A stretch of DNA of 64,000 nucleotides from Cryptomeria japonica (GCF_030272615.1 NC_081411.1:184005072-184069071), one strand, 5' to 3'; positions 11,451 to 23,666 are shown, counted from the first letter of the stretch. The notes: generated by a model not told the origin, from the letters alone. Translations and numbers: made by a program.

Positions 11451-12674
11451 TGATAGAGGCACGTGCTCCTTATGACAGACAGTTGACATTATGTAGTGTG
11501 ATATTATGTAGTCAGCCTGTGGGCCATACTTAGGATAGGTAGTCCAATTTTGTACTCTGATATTATTTTGACATATGATATGATATGCATCGATATGATG
11601 GGATGCAATGTGTTATGACTTATGTTACTATCCACCACTGATGTACCATTGTGGAACATGTATGGATATATTTTTTTATGTGTTTTTGATGCATTTATAA
11701 TATGAAATGGATAAAATGCTTGATGTGATGCTTGATGTAATGCAAATGTACTAACCAAATGGATGCAGGATGCAGCATATGTGTTTTTTTTTATGTAGAT
11801 CAGAGAACTGGACTGAACTGATTGCCCAGACTGACGGAAGAAATGTTAGTAAGAAGAAATGAGACAGAGGATAGTTAGAGGCAAAGAAAAACTTGCTTTC
11901 ACTAATGCACTTTGTAGGTGAGAACCTTTATTTAATGTAGCAAAATGGATGCGTAGCTTCATGGCATTGAAGGCCAGAGCTGAAATGCAACCCTTCTTGC
12001 AAAAGACAGACACATCGCACACAAGGAATGAGTGAAGCATCCTAGGGTGCATACATCAAGGGTCGAGGTATGTGCGGTGTTCAAAAAGCGAACGTACTTA
12101 TCACAGACACCCAATGATATAGTTCCCCCAGTTTGTGACAAACATTCCACAAACAACAATCACAACAAAAAAGAAAGGAACCATGAACCATCCCGGTCAC
12201 TCTAAATCACTCAGTGACATCATCAAGCAACATAGGAACATGATCAAAGATAAATCAATAAATGATAAGACTCGCCAATTCAAACAAGTCAAACAAACAT
12301 CTTGATCTTCATTGTCAAAAGTTGAAAATGTTGATAGGACGATCATGCTGTCTGGTTTCAGAGCATGCGGTACCCTGTCTAAGACAGGACATAGTCTGGT
12401 TTCGAGTATACCACACCCTGTATAAGACCCATGATAGTAGTGACAAAGTCAAATGGTATTGATGCTGACGTTCGAATGATATGACAATTGTTATCAGTTT
12501 GAATGTCTGGTTTGATTGAAAAGTTTATCTATTAACGCATGATTCCATTAAAGCACAGTGTTGGATTGATTGTCGTTGGATGTATGCTCAGTGATCTGTC
12601 TAAGCACAAAGGGATCATTTATTGCAAAATGCTTGTTTTTGGATTTTAATGTTTTGAAAATTTTTTGTTTGTTT
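11451..12674. other. internal region of the LARD-like element, no gene
   Basis: No coding signal. A local imperfect duplication starts with TCTGGTTTC at 12351 and again at 12395 (44-bp period, each copy followed by an ACCCTGT...AAGAC phrase). Otherwise nothing is recognised. Confidence 0.5.
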
Positions 12675-12830
12675 TTTCAGCACTTTATTTGACTTTTTTT
12701 TTTGGATTATTTCAGGACTTTATTTGATGTTTTTGGATTATTTCAGGACTTTATTTGATTTTTTTGGATTTTTTTCAGGACATTTTTCAATTTTTATGAT
12801 TATTTCAGGACATTATTTGATTTTTATGAT
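12675..12830. repeat. degenerate tandem repeat, about 31-bp unit
   Basis: About five imperfect units built around TTTTTGGATTATTTCAGGAC followed by (T/A)TTATTTGAT. The plus strand is T-rich; the minus strand, the element's sense strand, is A-rich. Unit length varies because of T-run slippage. Confidence 0.75.
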
Positions 12831-12980
12831 TTTGCCCCCAGTGTCTAGCAAGGCAAGGAATATGACAAGTGAATAAATAGGCTTGCTGAAATGTTGGTGG
12901 ATAGAGGGAAGACAAAGGCTTTTTATCATGGAGACAATACGGATGCAATTTTCAAGGGCTATTGCATGATGGGACAAGAG

Positions 12981-13970
12981 TGAACTCACAAAGCTGGTTC
13001 CCACTTTTTGGTACATCCTGATTTTTGCTGAAATCATACGTTTTTTGGAAAATATAATTATTTAAGCTTTAAGAGGTCCCATTTGAAGTAATTAATTGAA
13101 GAGAGTTAGATCAAAGGCTCTTAGATCAAAATTTCTTGGATAGAACCTCTCTACTTCTAAATCATACTTGCAATGGAGTCTCCTTTGCATCTATCAAATG
13201 CTGATAAAAAACCAATTTTACATTAGCTTTTGAGGGGTCAAACGAATTCATTTAGAAGTTTTGTTTTCTTGAGGATTTAGTCCTTATTATAAGCTTTCCA
13301 AATAGTATAGTTTTTAATATATTTAAGTTTATTAATATATTTTTATTTAATTTTTTATGAATGTAGGTTTTTCACCGAACATGAACTTCTTTGTTCAATG
13401 CATTAGGAAAAATAACAAACTAATTCAAAAACATTCTGAAAAATATCTATGCCCTAGGTATTGAGGTCTTCTTTCTAACAAAAAAAATAAAACTTAATTT
13501 TTATATATATAGAGCAAGTTATGTGTTCAAACGTACACCTATATCTAAATTATAATTAGTTAGACTTCAAAACTTAATAAAATAAAAAATATTCAACATA
13601 TCACTATCAAACCAACTACATGCCCTGGGTATTGATGTTGCAAACCAAAATTTAAAAGAGATAAGTTTTTATCATTTATAGAAAAAAATTTATACGTTTT
13701 GGGATGCACATCACTCTTAAAAAATTTTGTTTCCTGTAAAAAACTACTTTTGAGGGAGATGGAAAAATCAATAAAATTTTATTCAAAAAAATTTGAAAAA
13801 AATATATTTGGAATCTACAAAAAGGATGTTACAAATCACTAGTTTACATCATCTTCAAATTCTTAACGATTTAAAAGTTATAGGTGTCGGAAAGTGAAGG
13901 TTTTTTGCAAAATGTTCATCTAAGTGTCAAAGTTGGTCAAAAAGTGGGAACCAGTATTGTGAGTTCACCC
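12981..13970. mobile_element. non-autonomous TIR element, about 1 kb
   Basis: Terminal inverted repeats of about 30 bp face each other. The left is 12981-13011, starting TGAACTCACA and containing CTGGTTCCCACTTTTTGG. The right is 13937-13967, containing CAAAAAGTGGGAACCAG and ending TGTGAGTTCA. The 7-mer ACAAGAG flanks both sides (12974-12980 and 13971-13977), with three extra bases CCC at the right edge. The interior is AT-rich, has no transposase and differs in composition from the host element. Length, long-ish TIRs and a 7-10 bp duplication would suit a MULE- or hAT-like derivative; the superfamily is not resolved. Confidence 0.6.
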
Positions 13971-13977
13971 ACAAGAG

Positions 13978-14681
13978 ATTGGATATGGCAATGTAAAGCA
14001 GTGACATGGCATGAGGGACATGTCAAGAGGTTTTTGAAACTATGTTTAAATTTTGCGTCCTTATGTCATATCAAGATCAAGGGACAGAAAGAGTGTATGG
14101 ATAGTGATAAGATATGGATAGGATAAGCAAGACCAAGAATGGATAAGGGACATAGACTGAAGGTCGAGATTGGCTAAGGGATAGTGGCAGAAAGTTGCAA
14201 TAAGCTAGGGAATATGGATGAAAAGTTATAATAAGCAAATGGATAAAGACCAAAAGCTATGATGGACTAAAAGCTACAAACAAGATACATGATGCTCATG
14301 AAGATCCTCAGCCTTGTCAAGATCAAAGGTGGAAAGAGGAAATGGACATGAGGGACAATAGGATAATGGAGGAGTATGACATGGTATGATAGGATAATGA
14401 AGGGCAATAGGATATGAAGGAGGAAACCTGCCCCCAAGTGTGGTGTGCAAGAAGTTCATAGATTATGCATGATGCTTGTTTGCCAGGTTTTCATCATGGT
14501 ACTTGCCCAAGGCACCTGTTTGCCAGGTTTTCACCAATGGACGAATTATTTTTGCTGTACTTTTTTTTTTTTTTTTTGGATAGTAGCCTTGAAAAAAAAA
14601 AGGACCATGACCTTTAAAAGTATGCTCAAAGACGTTGGTAGGATAAGGACATGGAAAAAGAGATGAAATTAAGACAAGGAT
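13978..14681. other. internal region of the LARD-like element
   Basis: Purine-rich plus strand without a recognised gene. GTTTGCCAGGTTTTCA occurs twice (about 14476 and 14518), and a 16-17 nt T run lies near 14562-14578. This is the 3' flank of the long sense frame that ends at 14682. Confidence 0.5.
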
Positions 14682-17522
14682 TTATGCAAAGGATTGGACC
14701 AAAGGGATCGAAGGATGGAAAATATGAATTGGATAATGGATATGGTATTGGAAGAACTGTGCTTGAGTGGATAGAAATGTTGGCAAGATTGACATTGGCA
14801 CACACCTTGAGGGGTGATGGACTGATGGAGGAAAGATGTATCTCAGATTGTGAGATTTGGATGGAGGAATAGCTTGGGATTTGTGGACATAAGGACCCAA
14901 AATGGAAGAAGGAGGTGGTGGAGGAATAGACTTGGAAAGTTTAGATGGAAGAATAGCAATTTTGGATGCCAAGTTGGATATTTCTTTAAGCTTTTGTGCT
15001 TCAAGGAGCCACTTAGGGATCCACATGGTTTTTGATTTTTCATGCTTTTGTGGTTCCTTGGAGTGCATTGCTTGCACAAGGGATTTAGGAACCCATATAT
15101 ATTTTGACTTTGCTTTATTTTGCTCCGTGGGCCTTTGTGGCCTTTTGGATTTTTCCTTTTCTTTATAGATCATATTGTTCTTTGTTTTGACATGTCGATT
15201 ATATTGGACATGTTGATCCTTGAATACATGCGGATTGCTAGACCTATGGCGTTTATACTTGGGATCCAAATTGCTTGGAGGAGGAAAGGAATGCATGGAT
15301 GGATATGAATGAAATGGACTTCTTTTTGATTGATGAAATTTACTCAAAGATGTGTGCCTTTGCTGACCTTGCATAAAGGATGAAGGGATATGTTTGGATT
15401 TTGAAGGGATGTTGGATTTAGTAGGGGTACCCACGTCTTGAGAGTGAGTTGTGTAGACATGACCCTTAACATTTTCTTTCATAGTGAGGATTTCTTTCTT
15501 ATGGAGATCTTCTCCTTTGCCTTTATGAATATCTTGACTTGTAGGATACTCTTTTCTTTGGGAAGAAGACGCGAGTCCATTATGAGGTGGATATGATATG
15601 AGAGAAATGATGAGATCTTGAAGCGGATCGGATTGCACCAAAGTGGAAGAACCCATTATGCATGTCAAGGGTTCACGAACATCTTGCACTGACACGTTAT
15701 AATCATGAAGGGGATTAGGATCATGAGGGGGACTAGGATTGTGTAGTGGACATGGTTCAATGAAAGGCTCTTCAAGAGATGGAATGGGAGAAATAATGGG
15801 ATCATCAAAAGAAATGCGATCTTGGAGTGGATATGTTGGATTAGGACATGGAGATGGAGGAACAAGTGAATCTTGTGGAGGATCTAAAGGAATAATTTGA
15901 TCTTGACAAGGAGGAAGATCATTGGAATCCTCTTTAAAGGTGCTTTGCTCTTGACTTTTAATGGGATCATCGGAAAGGATGGAAGGGATATCTTGATCTT
16001 TCTTAGGAAGTGGAATGTCAATGGGATTTGAAAGGACATTTTTTTCATGAAATGGAAGGGGATCGTTTGGGATTGGATGGACTGGGATATCTTGATCTTG
16101 CTCAAGGAATGGAGTGTCAATAGGACTTTGGATAGGATGGATAAGAATAGGGGAATCATCATGAGTGTCTGGGAACATGGGGTCCTGGTCAACAATTGGA
16201 TAGGATGATAAGGTTTCAAGATCTTGATCTTCACCTATTTCAAGACATGCTTCTTCATGCTCTAAATTATCCTCTTGACATGGGGTTGGACTTTGGATAT
16301 GCATGGAAGATTCTGACAAGGGCTCAATGTTTTGGGATGAAGGAAATGCACTTTGAACATTTGTGATGGATTCTGACAAGGAATCAATGCTTGAACATGA
16401 GGAAGAGGGACTTTGAATGGGGTCCTGTAAAATAGGTAATGGCAATAAAGTGCATGGTGGCATTGGGTCTTGTATTTCTAAAACATGACAAGGATGTGCA
16501 TCATGAATTGGATTATCTTGGCAATCAATTATGGATAGCCCTTGGATAATTTCATCCTTGGGTGTATTGTTTGATGAGGACAATATGGAAGGTTCTTGTG
16601 AAACTTCTAAAGGTGTAGGGATAGATGCCACTAGAGAGTCAATTTGTTTGTGGGGAGATGAGGCATTGCTAGACATAAGTGTATTATCTTGATCTTCCTC
16701 AAAGAACTCACTTGGTAATTTCCTTAAGATCGTTGCAATAAAGCCACCTTTCTTTCGAGGTTTTGATATAGTTGAATCTGGAATTTGAACTTGTTTGGCA
16801 AGGAGTTGGTTTTGATCTAATGTCATGTTTTGATATTGGACTTGGTTCAATTGTTCTAACATGTTTGAAACTTGGGTTGGTATGTGCTGCAACCTTTGTT
16901 TTTGAATGTTTGGTTGTGGTTGTTGACATTGATATGTTGATTGAACTTGTTGATATTCCACCATTGGTTGAACTATTTGTGGACATTGTATAGTTGGTTG
17001 GACATATTGTTGAAATTGGACCATTGGTTGTATTGGTTGAACAATTGGTTGAACCATTGGTTGTATTGGTTGAAAATATGATTGATAGTAAACACCTTCT
17101 TGTTCTTGTTGTGGAGACACATAATGTTGAAATTGATGTTGTCTCTTTTCTTGAAATTGTTTCATCATCTCTATTTGGGAGAGGAGAGCTGGTATGTCTA
17201 ATCATTCAAGAAGAGATCTTGCATCAATTAGCACAATCTTTGGATTTCGACCTATAAATTTTTGAAACATTTTGGACATCTATGATCTATTCTTCTCAAT
17301 GTTTGTCATTCTTTGTTCCAAAATCTCATTTTCTTGAGCTAGTTTCTCCTCTAGTTTTTGTATTTGGAGACTTGTTTCATCATAAAGAGTTTGATCGATA
17401 TTGCCTTGTTGTTTGGTTGGATATAATTATGATTGCATTGGATTAAAATTCGATTGCATTTTCGGTTGATATGTCAAACTTTGTTGCATCATTGGTGCTT
17501 GAAACCTTGTTTCAATAGACAT
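14682..17522 (-). CDS. long gag-like frame of the LARD-like element (828 codons open)
   Basis: An uninterrupted 828-codon frame starts at ATG 17168 and ends at 14682. The same frame can be read upstream to an ATG at 17522 through three stops (TAA 17427-17429, TAG 17280-17282, TGA 17202-17204), so the ancestral protein was probably about 946 residues. It has a Gln-rich start with a predicted coiled coil, then tandem QPMVQP/QPIVQP repeats, and a short basic segment (KPRKKGGFIATILRKL). A long Asp/Pro/Ser-rich middle of about 400 residues follows, then a basic His/Lys/Ser-rich C-terminal part. There the motif W-[VI]-P-K occurs twice, as IWVPKSLVQAMHSKE and MWIPKWLLEAQKLKE. No protease, zinc knuckle or polymerase motif is visible. 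Position and orientation suit a gag-like structural protein, but the family is unknown. The terminal 30-40 residues look frameshifted. Confidence 0.6.
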
Positions 17523-19423
17523 GTCACTATGCAATGTTTTTGGGATTTTTGATTTTAAAAGGATGATGTATGATATGCAACTAAATGCAAACTAAATAGA
17601 CAAAAATGCAATCTATGGCAAGAATGCAACCTATGTTTTTGTTGTTTTTTCAAGATTTTGACAAACTCATGAATGCAATTCTAAAAATGAGACCCTTAGG
17701 AAATTGAAATGATGTCTAGACCTCAAAGGACAAAAGGATCAAGTGACAAAAGGACAAAATGACAATGTCTCCCCTATATGCTTAGATACTAAGCTAGGTT
17801 TGACCAAAATGACAGTGATGACAAAAAGACAAAGGTTTGATAAGGTCTAGACTTCCTAACAATAACTTAGGGTTTATCAAAGATTTGCATTACTCAAGTA
17901 TGACAAAACCTAGTTTTGACACTATATGCAAAGGGACAATTACTATGCAAATGACCCTAATATGATATGATAATGACCTAAGCTCAATGAAGAGACCTAG
18001 GATATGCTAATGCAAATGTATGACAATGTCATCCTAAGACAAAACCTAAGGTTGAATTATGAAATGGTATTATTCTAATGCAAGAGGACATATGCAAATG
18101 GATGACCCTTATTGATATGCAAAGGAGTATGACCTAGGTGAAACCTAACCTTGGTACTTGACAATGACTTCGCAAAACCTAAGATGAACCTAAATCTAAG
18201 TGACATGAATGTTGAGACAAGATTTTGGAAAATGTTTGACAACCATGTTTGAAGGTGTTTTGAACTTTGTTGAATGAAATACTCTTGTGTTTAACCTTGT
18301 TTTGAATCAATTTGTCTTGTTTTTGAAATAAGACACAACTCAACTTTTGACAAGCAAAGAAGACAAGATATTTTAACTTAGACTCAAGACAATCATGCAC
18401 ATTCACACATTTCTTATGGTAGGCAAGGATAGTAGGTACTTGAGAGGTAGACTCATTATGAGATTCAAGGAGAATACATAGATGCTTGACCCCACGGGCT
18501 CCCCTCCATGGCACTCACTTCTCAGGGCAGCCAAGCATCAGTCCCCATGGAAATCTCCCCATGGAAAACTTAGTATCTCTTCCAAGTATCTGACCTCATC
18601 CTTCTCAAGTAGCTAGAAGGATTTTTGGCCTCTAAATAGAAGGTGTTTAGTAAGGATTTATGTTAAGCATTACTCCTTGGTGTCACACAAGCATGATTGA
18701 GACATTAAGCCCACCAAGATACCAAACAAATGTAGTCATGCAAGCACGATTTAGACCTTGAGGCCGTACTTAGATGTTGATATGAGAAAGAGTCCAAGGG
18801 TCATCACTTCCCAATTAACTACAATTCCCACGTAACCCTTCCTTCAAAGCTTTCGCCCATCAATTATTTATTTATAGTGAGTTAGAATGCCAAGGTATTC
18901 TAGCTGTACTCACTTTGGGTCATTCCCTTCTCACAATTCTCACTTGCTTGCAAAAGAAAGAAAATGGTCAGGAAGGCAGGCCCTCTAAAGGTAATAAACA
19001 ATCTGAGCCATGAGAATGGTATCGAAGATATGGATTTCTGATCACCCTAAGAAGGATGAGAGCATACTCTCCTACTCCAATGTCAAACTCGAGAATCAAA
19101 GCAAACACACATTCATTCCATCCTACTCCTACTTAGCAATCATACTAGGTGCCTAATTATGAATTACAAACACAAAGTTTAGTTGGAGTATAAGGCAACC
19201 TGCAAAATAACCAAGTCAGAAGTTTAATTTGTTTAGTCTTTGACTAGCAAACCTGCATAAAATGTGTTAGTAGTTTCATTTTTTTGTCTTTGTCATGTGT
19301 AATGCCAAGGTGCTGCACAAAGAATCAGTACCAAAGAAACTAAAAAGCAGAAACAAAATGCAAAACTAAACAATTTGCAAGTTAAAAAAAACACTGCTTT
19401 TTACCTCTGTTTCTGGCCTTACA
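17523..19423. other. 5' leader of the LARD-like element, no gene
   Basis: About 1.9 kb between the long frame and the minisatellite without a convincing reading frame. The left part (17580-18200) is rich in GACAAAATG/ATGCAAATG-type wording like that found in the LTRs. Confidence 0.5.
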
Positions 19424-19580
19424 CAGGCACAGAATGTCTCACACAGGTGCAGAATGTAGTAACACAGGCACAGAATGTAGTAACACAGGTGTAGATCCCT
19501 TTGACATAGGTGCAAAAGTCCTTGACATAGGCACAGATTGCTTGACACAGGCACAGATTGCTCCTACACAAGCACAAAAG
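19424..19580. repeat. minisatellite, units of about 21-24 bp
   Basis: Six to eight imperfect units of the type ACACAGGCACAGAATGTAGTA and GACATAGGTGCAAAAGTCCTT. Related phrases occur at 9360-9440. The array lies in the element's leader about 110 bp inside the 5' LTR. Confidence 0.8.
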
Positions 19581-19668
19581 TTCTCAGAAAGCCCTGCATT
19601 ACCCTATTTCTTGGGTTTTTTACCTGCAAATCATCTCAAAAGAACTCAAAATCATGTTTAGGGGGTTA

Positions 19669-19687
19669 GTTCACATCGGGTTAACCA
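19669..19687 (-). other. primer-binding-site candidate of the LARD-like element
   Basis: On the minus strand, 5 nt after the LTR end, the sequence is TGGTTAACCCGATGTGAAC. It begins with the TGG that pairs with a tRNA CCA end, at the expected place. It is not the usual plant initiator-methionine site (TGGTATCAGAGC), and I cannot name the matching tRNA. Confidence 0.5.
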
Positions 19688-19692
19688 ATTAA

Positions 19693-21109
19693 TGTAACTA
19701 GGAATTCGGAAATCATCAAAGCAAGTAGCAAATTGGACTAGCTCAATCACAAAAACTAAAATGCAATGATAACAATCCTAAAAACATTCAATCAAAACAT
19801 GAAAACAAGACATTCAAGATGAAATTTAAGCAAACCAAATGCAGATGTCTCCTTCATGTGGCTCCACTGTCCTTCTTTCTCCTTCAAATAGCTTTTGTTT
19901 TGTGGATCTCACCTTCAAGTGCATAAGCATGAGATGAAAGCAAAATTGACAAGACAAGACAATAGCATAAGGGTACTAGAAGCGTGATTGATTCGACCAG
20001 GGGCCTTGATTGAAGAAATTCATCCAATTTATAGAAAAATTGGAGAAAAGATCAGATTAGCATGAATGTGATTCGAATGGAAATTCAAATCAAGAATGAC
20101 AATTATGACAAATTTGCACTTTCTATGCAAGATTGATTGATTGTCAATTATGACAAATTACTATGTCAAAATTGATTGATTGTCAATTATGACAAATTAT
20201 GAGAACTTGAAATGTCATTCCCATGAAATTAGGAGAAATAGGAGAAATTAAATGAATTAGAAATTAGGAAATTAGAAAAATGAGGAAATTAGGAATTAGG
20301 AAAATTAGAAAATGAGGAAATCAGGAATTAAGTGAATTAATTAACAATTTTTCATTTATTAATTAATTCACAAAGAGGGAGAAATTAGTTAGCCAATTAA
20401 ATAAACATTTAATTGTGACAAGAAGACTTAGGATAAATAAATAAATTATTTAACCTAGAGGGAGAAATGACAAACAAGGTTAAATGAATAAATCATGAAA
20501 CCCTAGAAGATGAATTAGAAATGCAAGGATGACAATTAGGTCCTGATTGAAGGATCGATTTGATCATGATTTTGACTTGATAAAAGACCAATGCTGATAA
20601 ATGATTTGATTGAGAAGTGCGCCAATTGATGAGGAACAATGAATAATTGATCGAAATTGACATGATTGAGAAAGACGATGATCGATGACGAATTGATCAC
20701 AAAATGACAAAATTGACAAGAGGACAAGGATCGATGAAATAGATTGCAAAATGACAAGATTGAAAATGACCACGATCGATGACAAATCGATCGCAAGATG
20801 ACAAGATTGATAAGAGGACAAAACCCTAATTAGGATTGACGATGTCCAAAATGATGACAAATGAATACGCACATTGATGCGACAGGATAAGATCGACCAA
20901 AATCATGACTGAAGATTGTTATTGACAAGGCCAAATTCGAAAGCAAGATAAATGAAGAATGTAGAAGAAGGACTCGATGATGGCAAATGATAAAAACCAA
21001 GTGCGCAACATAGGAGAAATGTTTATGTGATGCAAAAACCCTAAAATAAGGCAATGCACAAATGTTAAAGTATGACTCTGCAAGCGTTGACCATTTTTAG
21101 ACATCTACA
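19693..21109 (-). repeat. 5' LTR of the LARD-like element
   Basis: Partner of 7377-8805, 1417 bp. On the plus strand it starts TGTAACTAGG and ends TCTACA. It retains the palindrome GTGAATTAATTAA at 20332-20344/20359-20371. It is followed by ATTCC, the right-hand target duplication. Confidence 0.85.
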
Positions 21110-21114
21110 ATTCC

Positions 21115-21501
21115 ATATACTTGTTGGAATGCATTGAGTCCTTTGGAAGCCTATGCAACTTTTTGTATCTTACCTTGAGATTGTGTGTCTCAATATTGTA
21201 ATTCCTTTGTATCTTTCCCTAAGATTGTGCACCTTAGTTTTGGAAGACCATTCAGGTGTATTTTGCTCCATTACATTGAGCATAAAACATTGTAATCAAT
21301 TATTCATTGTGAGTGTGATTCTCACCATAGTTTTTCCCTCATTGGTTTTCCATGTAATTCTTGTGCTCTTGTTTGTGTTGTGCTTTGTGATTTCATGTTT
21401 TATAATTGCAAAGATACTTATGAAGTTTAAAGTATTATTAGGAATTTTTTTAAGGTTTGAATTGATTCACCCACCCTCTCAGTCTTGTGGTGTTTCCAAC
21501 A
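21115..21501 (+). mobile_element. copia-type LTR, right part
   Basis: Continuation of the LTR that starts at 6191. The end region has the pyrimidine-rich CACCCACCCTCTCAGTC phrase and terminates GTTTCCAACA, which pairs with the left-end TGTTGGAAAC. It is followed by CTATG and no primer-binding site. Confidence 0.6.
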
Positions 21502-23666
21502 CTATGCTATTCTCAAATATCTAGAGACTAACATTATTTTAAAATAACTTGAACGGCTATCATTGTGTCATAAAGTGACAATTTTTACTACATACATCCC
21601 TATAAACTATACAATGATTTAATTTAATAAGAAATGATTCCTTTTAGTTAAACATATTTAAATGTTTCATTATTAATATTTCTTTAATAATTTACAATGA
21701 GAGAGGCTACTTGAGACATGAGACATGTGAAATAATCCAAAATTAAATGCTTATGAATATAGTACTACATAACACATAATCATGTAAACTTGTGTTTACT
21801 TGGCTCTAGTGAGGAAATTAAAGAGGGTTAATTTGTGAAATTTGAATTCAATAAATTCAAAATATGAGGGCTAAATCCACAACCATGGGGTATATTATGT
21901 GACTATAGAAATGATCCTAGAGAATAAAATAATTAGATATAGGCCCAAATAACATCTAGATGAGAATATGTGGGAAAAAGTTTCATAAATTCCCAAATAA
22001 GGGGAATGTACAAGAGTATGCACATATAGATTTTGGTAAGTATTCATGGTAATAAGTGTATATAGTGATGGATAGAAAGATAGGGGAATGAGCCTAGCTC
22101 CATGCAAGATTGCACTGTTGTAGATATATCCATGTATGGATACATTTCCTAAAAATGTGCACAATACTATATAGTAAATGACATGGATATGCTAATTTCA
22201 TCATTGTATTTACCTCATAATTTTTATTGTGTTTGGATACTAATCAAACATGCATCTCAAAGATCATAATAGTCACCAACATGCATGTAAAATAAATATT
22301 TAGATATTAAAGGATATAAAAGTGGATGGATCCATATAAAGCAATGGACCCTACAAATACATGGTCATACAAGTATATTCTTTAAAAATGCACTCCTCAT
22401 GAGAACCTACAAAATAAAAGAAAAATATCTTATGGGAAAGTTCTATCTTAGAAGTGAAATTTGAGAATGGAATAGGATATTTATCAATTAATTTGGAAAC
22501 TTTAATGTACTAAATAAATTTAAATGATTTTTTAATATCAAAAACCAATAATTATTTGTTCGATATGTTGTTCATTTAGCGTCATGACACATTAAGATAA
22601 AGGTATTATATGATATCAATATGTCTAGTCATGATGATGATTACTTGTAGTACTTGTCATTGCTTAAAGGTGCACCATAAAATTTATACTCCTAATATGT
22701 ATGATCCCTTGAATTATTTGTATACTTGGGATGTAAGGTATTGAAGGACGGAAAGAAATCATACCTGAAAATAAATATAATTTTGAGATAAATATGTGAT
22801 CATGTAGTTATGTAAAGTAATAACAATAACAAATGTGTTTTATAATAGGTATGTAAGTATATTAAATAATAAGATGTGGTACTTAAACATGGGATATAGC
22901 TAGTATCAAGAATGGTAGACTGGTTACTTTGACATCATGGGAAATAAAATGTTATGATGTGGCTTTTACTAGGTAGGAACACTAATGTTGGAATGTATAG
23001 TGGATAGGTACATGAACCCAATTAGAATCATACGCCATGAGCACACATGGAGTTAGATAAGGTGTTGTATCACTAGTGGGAAGAGGTCATGAAAAGTAAT
23101 CATGCAAGAAGGTATAATTCTCTAAATGTAAAATTTATAACTATGAAGGTGGAACTCATGATACCTCTACTATTAAAACTATGTCAATGAAGGTATAATG
23201 TATAAATGGGAAGGCATGATTTACACAAATGCAAAATCTATTTTCATAAAGGAAAAATGTATTAAATTTTAAGAATGATTATCCTAATATAATAAGTATG
23301 TCTATGAAGGTTCTTGTGTTTTAATTTCCAAGGTTACGAATACTATGTTAGCTCTTCATCACATTAATTCTTCTCTTGGAGGGTTGTATGTATTGAACCT
23401 TAATGTTATAGGTTGCAAAGTTTTTCTAGAGATTACCCTAACATAGAATTTCAACAGAATTGTTGGTATATATAGATGATATTATTTATGCATATTGAAT
23501 TATTTATTAGATAAACCTAACCAAGATATTATTTTTATGCAATTCGTCTTACCATAAAATTAAAGATTATCATTTAGCATCAAACTAGCCTCTAAGAAAG
23601 CTACTAAGGTAGAAAAATTGAAGGTAGTCTAAAGTTAGAAATTATAGAAATACTCACAATTGGGCT
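21502..23666. other. no gene seen
   Basis: AT-rich sequence lacking convincing reading frames or terminal repeats. I could not assign it to any element. Confidence 0.5.

Larger units (their letters stand above)
7377..21109 (-). mobile_element. non-autonomous LTR retrotransposon (LARD-like), 13.7 kb, nested
   Basis: Two direct repeats of about 1.4 kb (7377-8805 and 19693-21109) bound a 10.9 kb interior. The ends are TGTA...TACA (the left copy has TATA where the right has TGTA). Flanking pentamers are ATTCT (7372-7376) and ATTCC (21110-21114), a target duplication with one transition. Read on the minus strand, a polypurine tract abuts the left LTR and a TGG-initiated primer-binding-like site lies 5 nt from the right LTR, so the element is minus oriented. 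The interior has no reverse transcriptase, RNase H, integrase or protease that I can see. It holds a long sense frame (14682-17522) and an antisense plant mobile domain pseudogene (9573-11450). This fits a large retrotransposon derivative moved by another element's enzymes. By eye the LTRs differ at about 3% of positions. Confidence 0.85.

Noticed and set aside
6186-21506. Target duplication around the outer copia LTR
   Set aside because: CTCTT and CTATG agree at three of five bases only; not better than chance, so solo-LTR status is left open.
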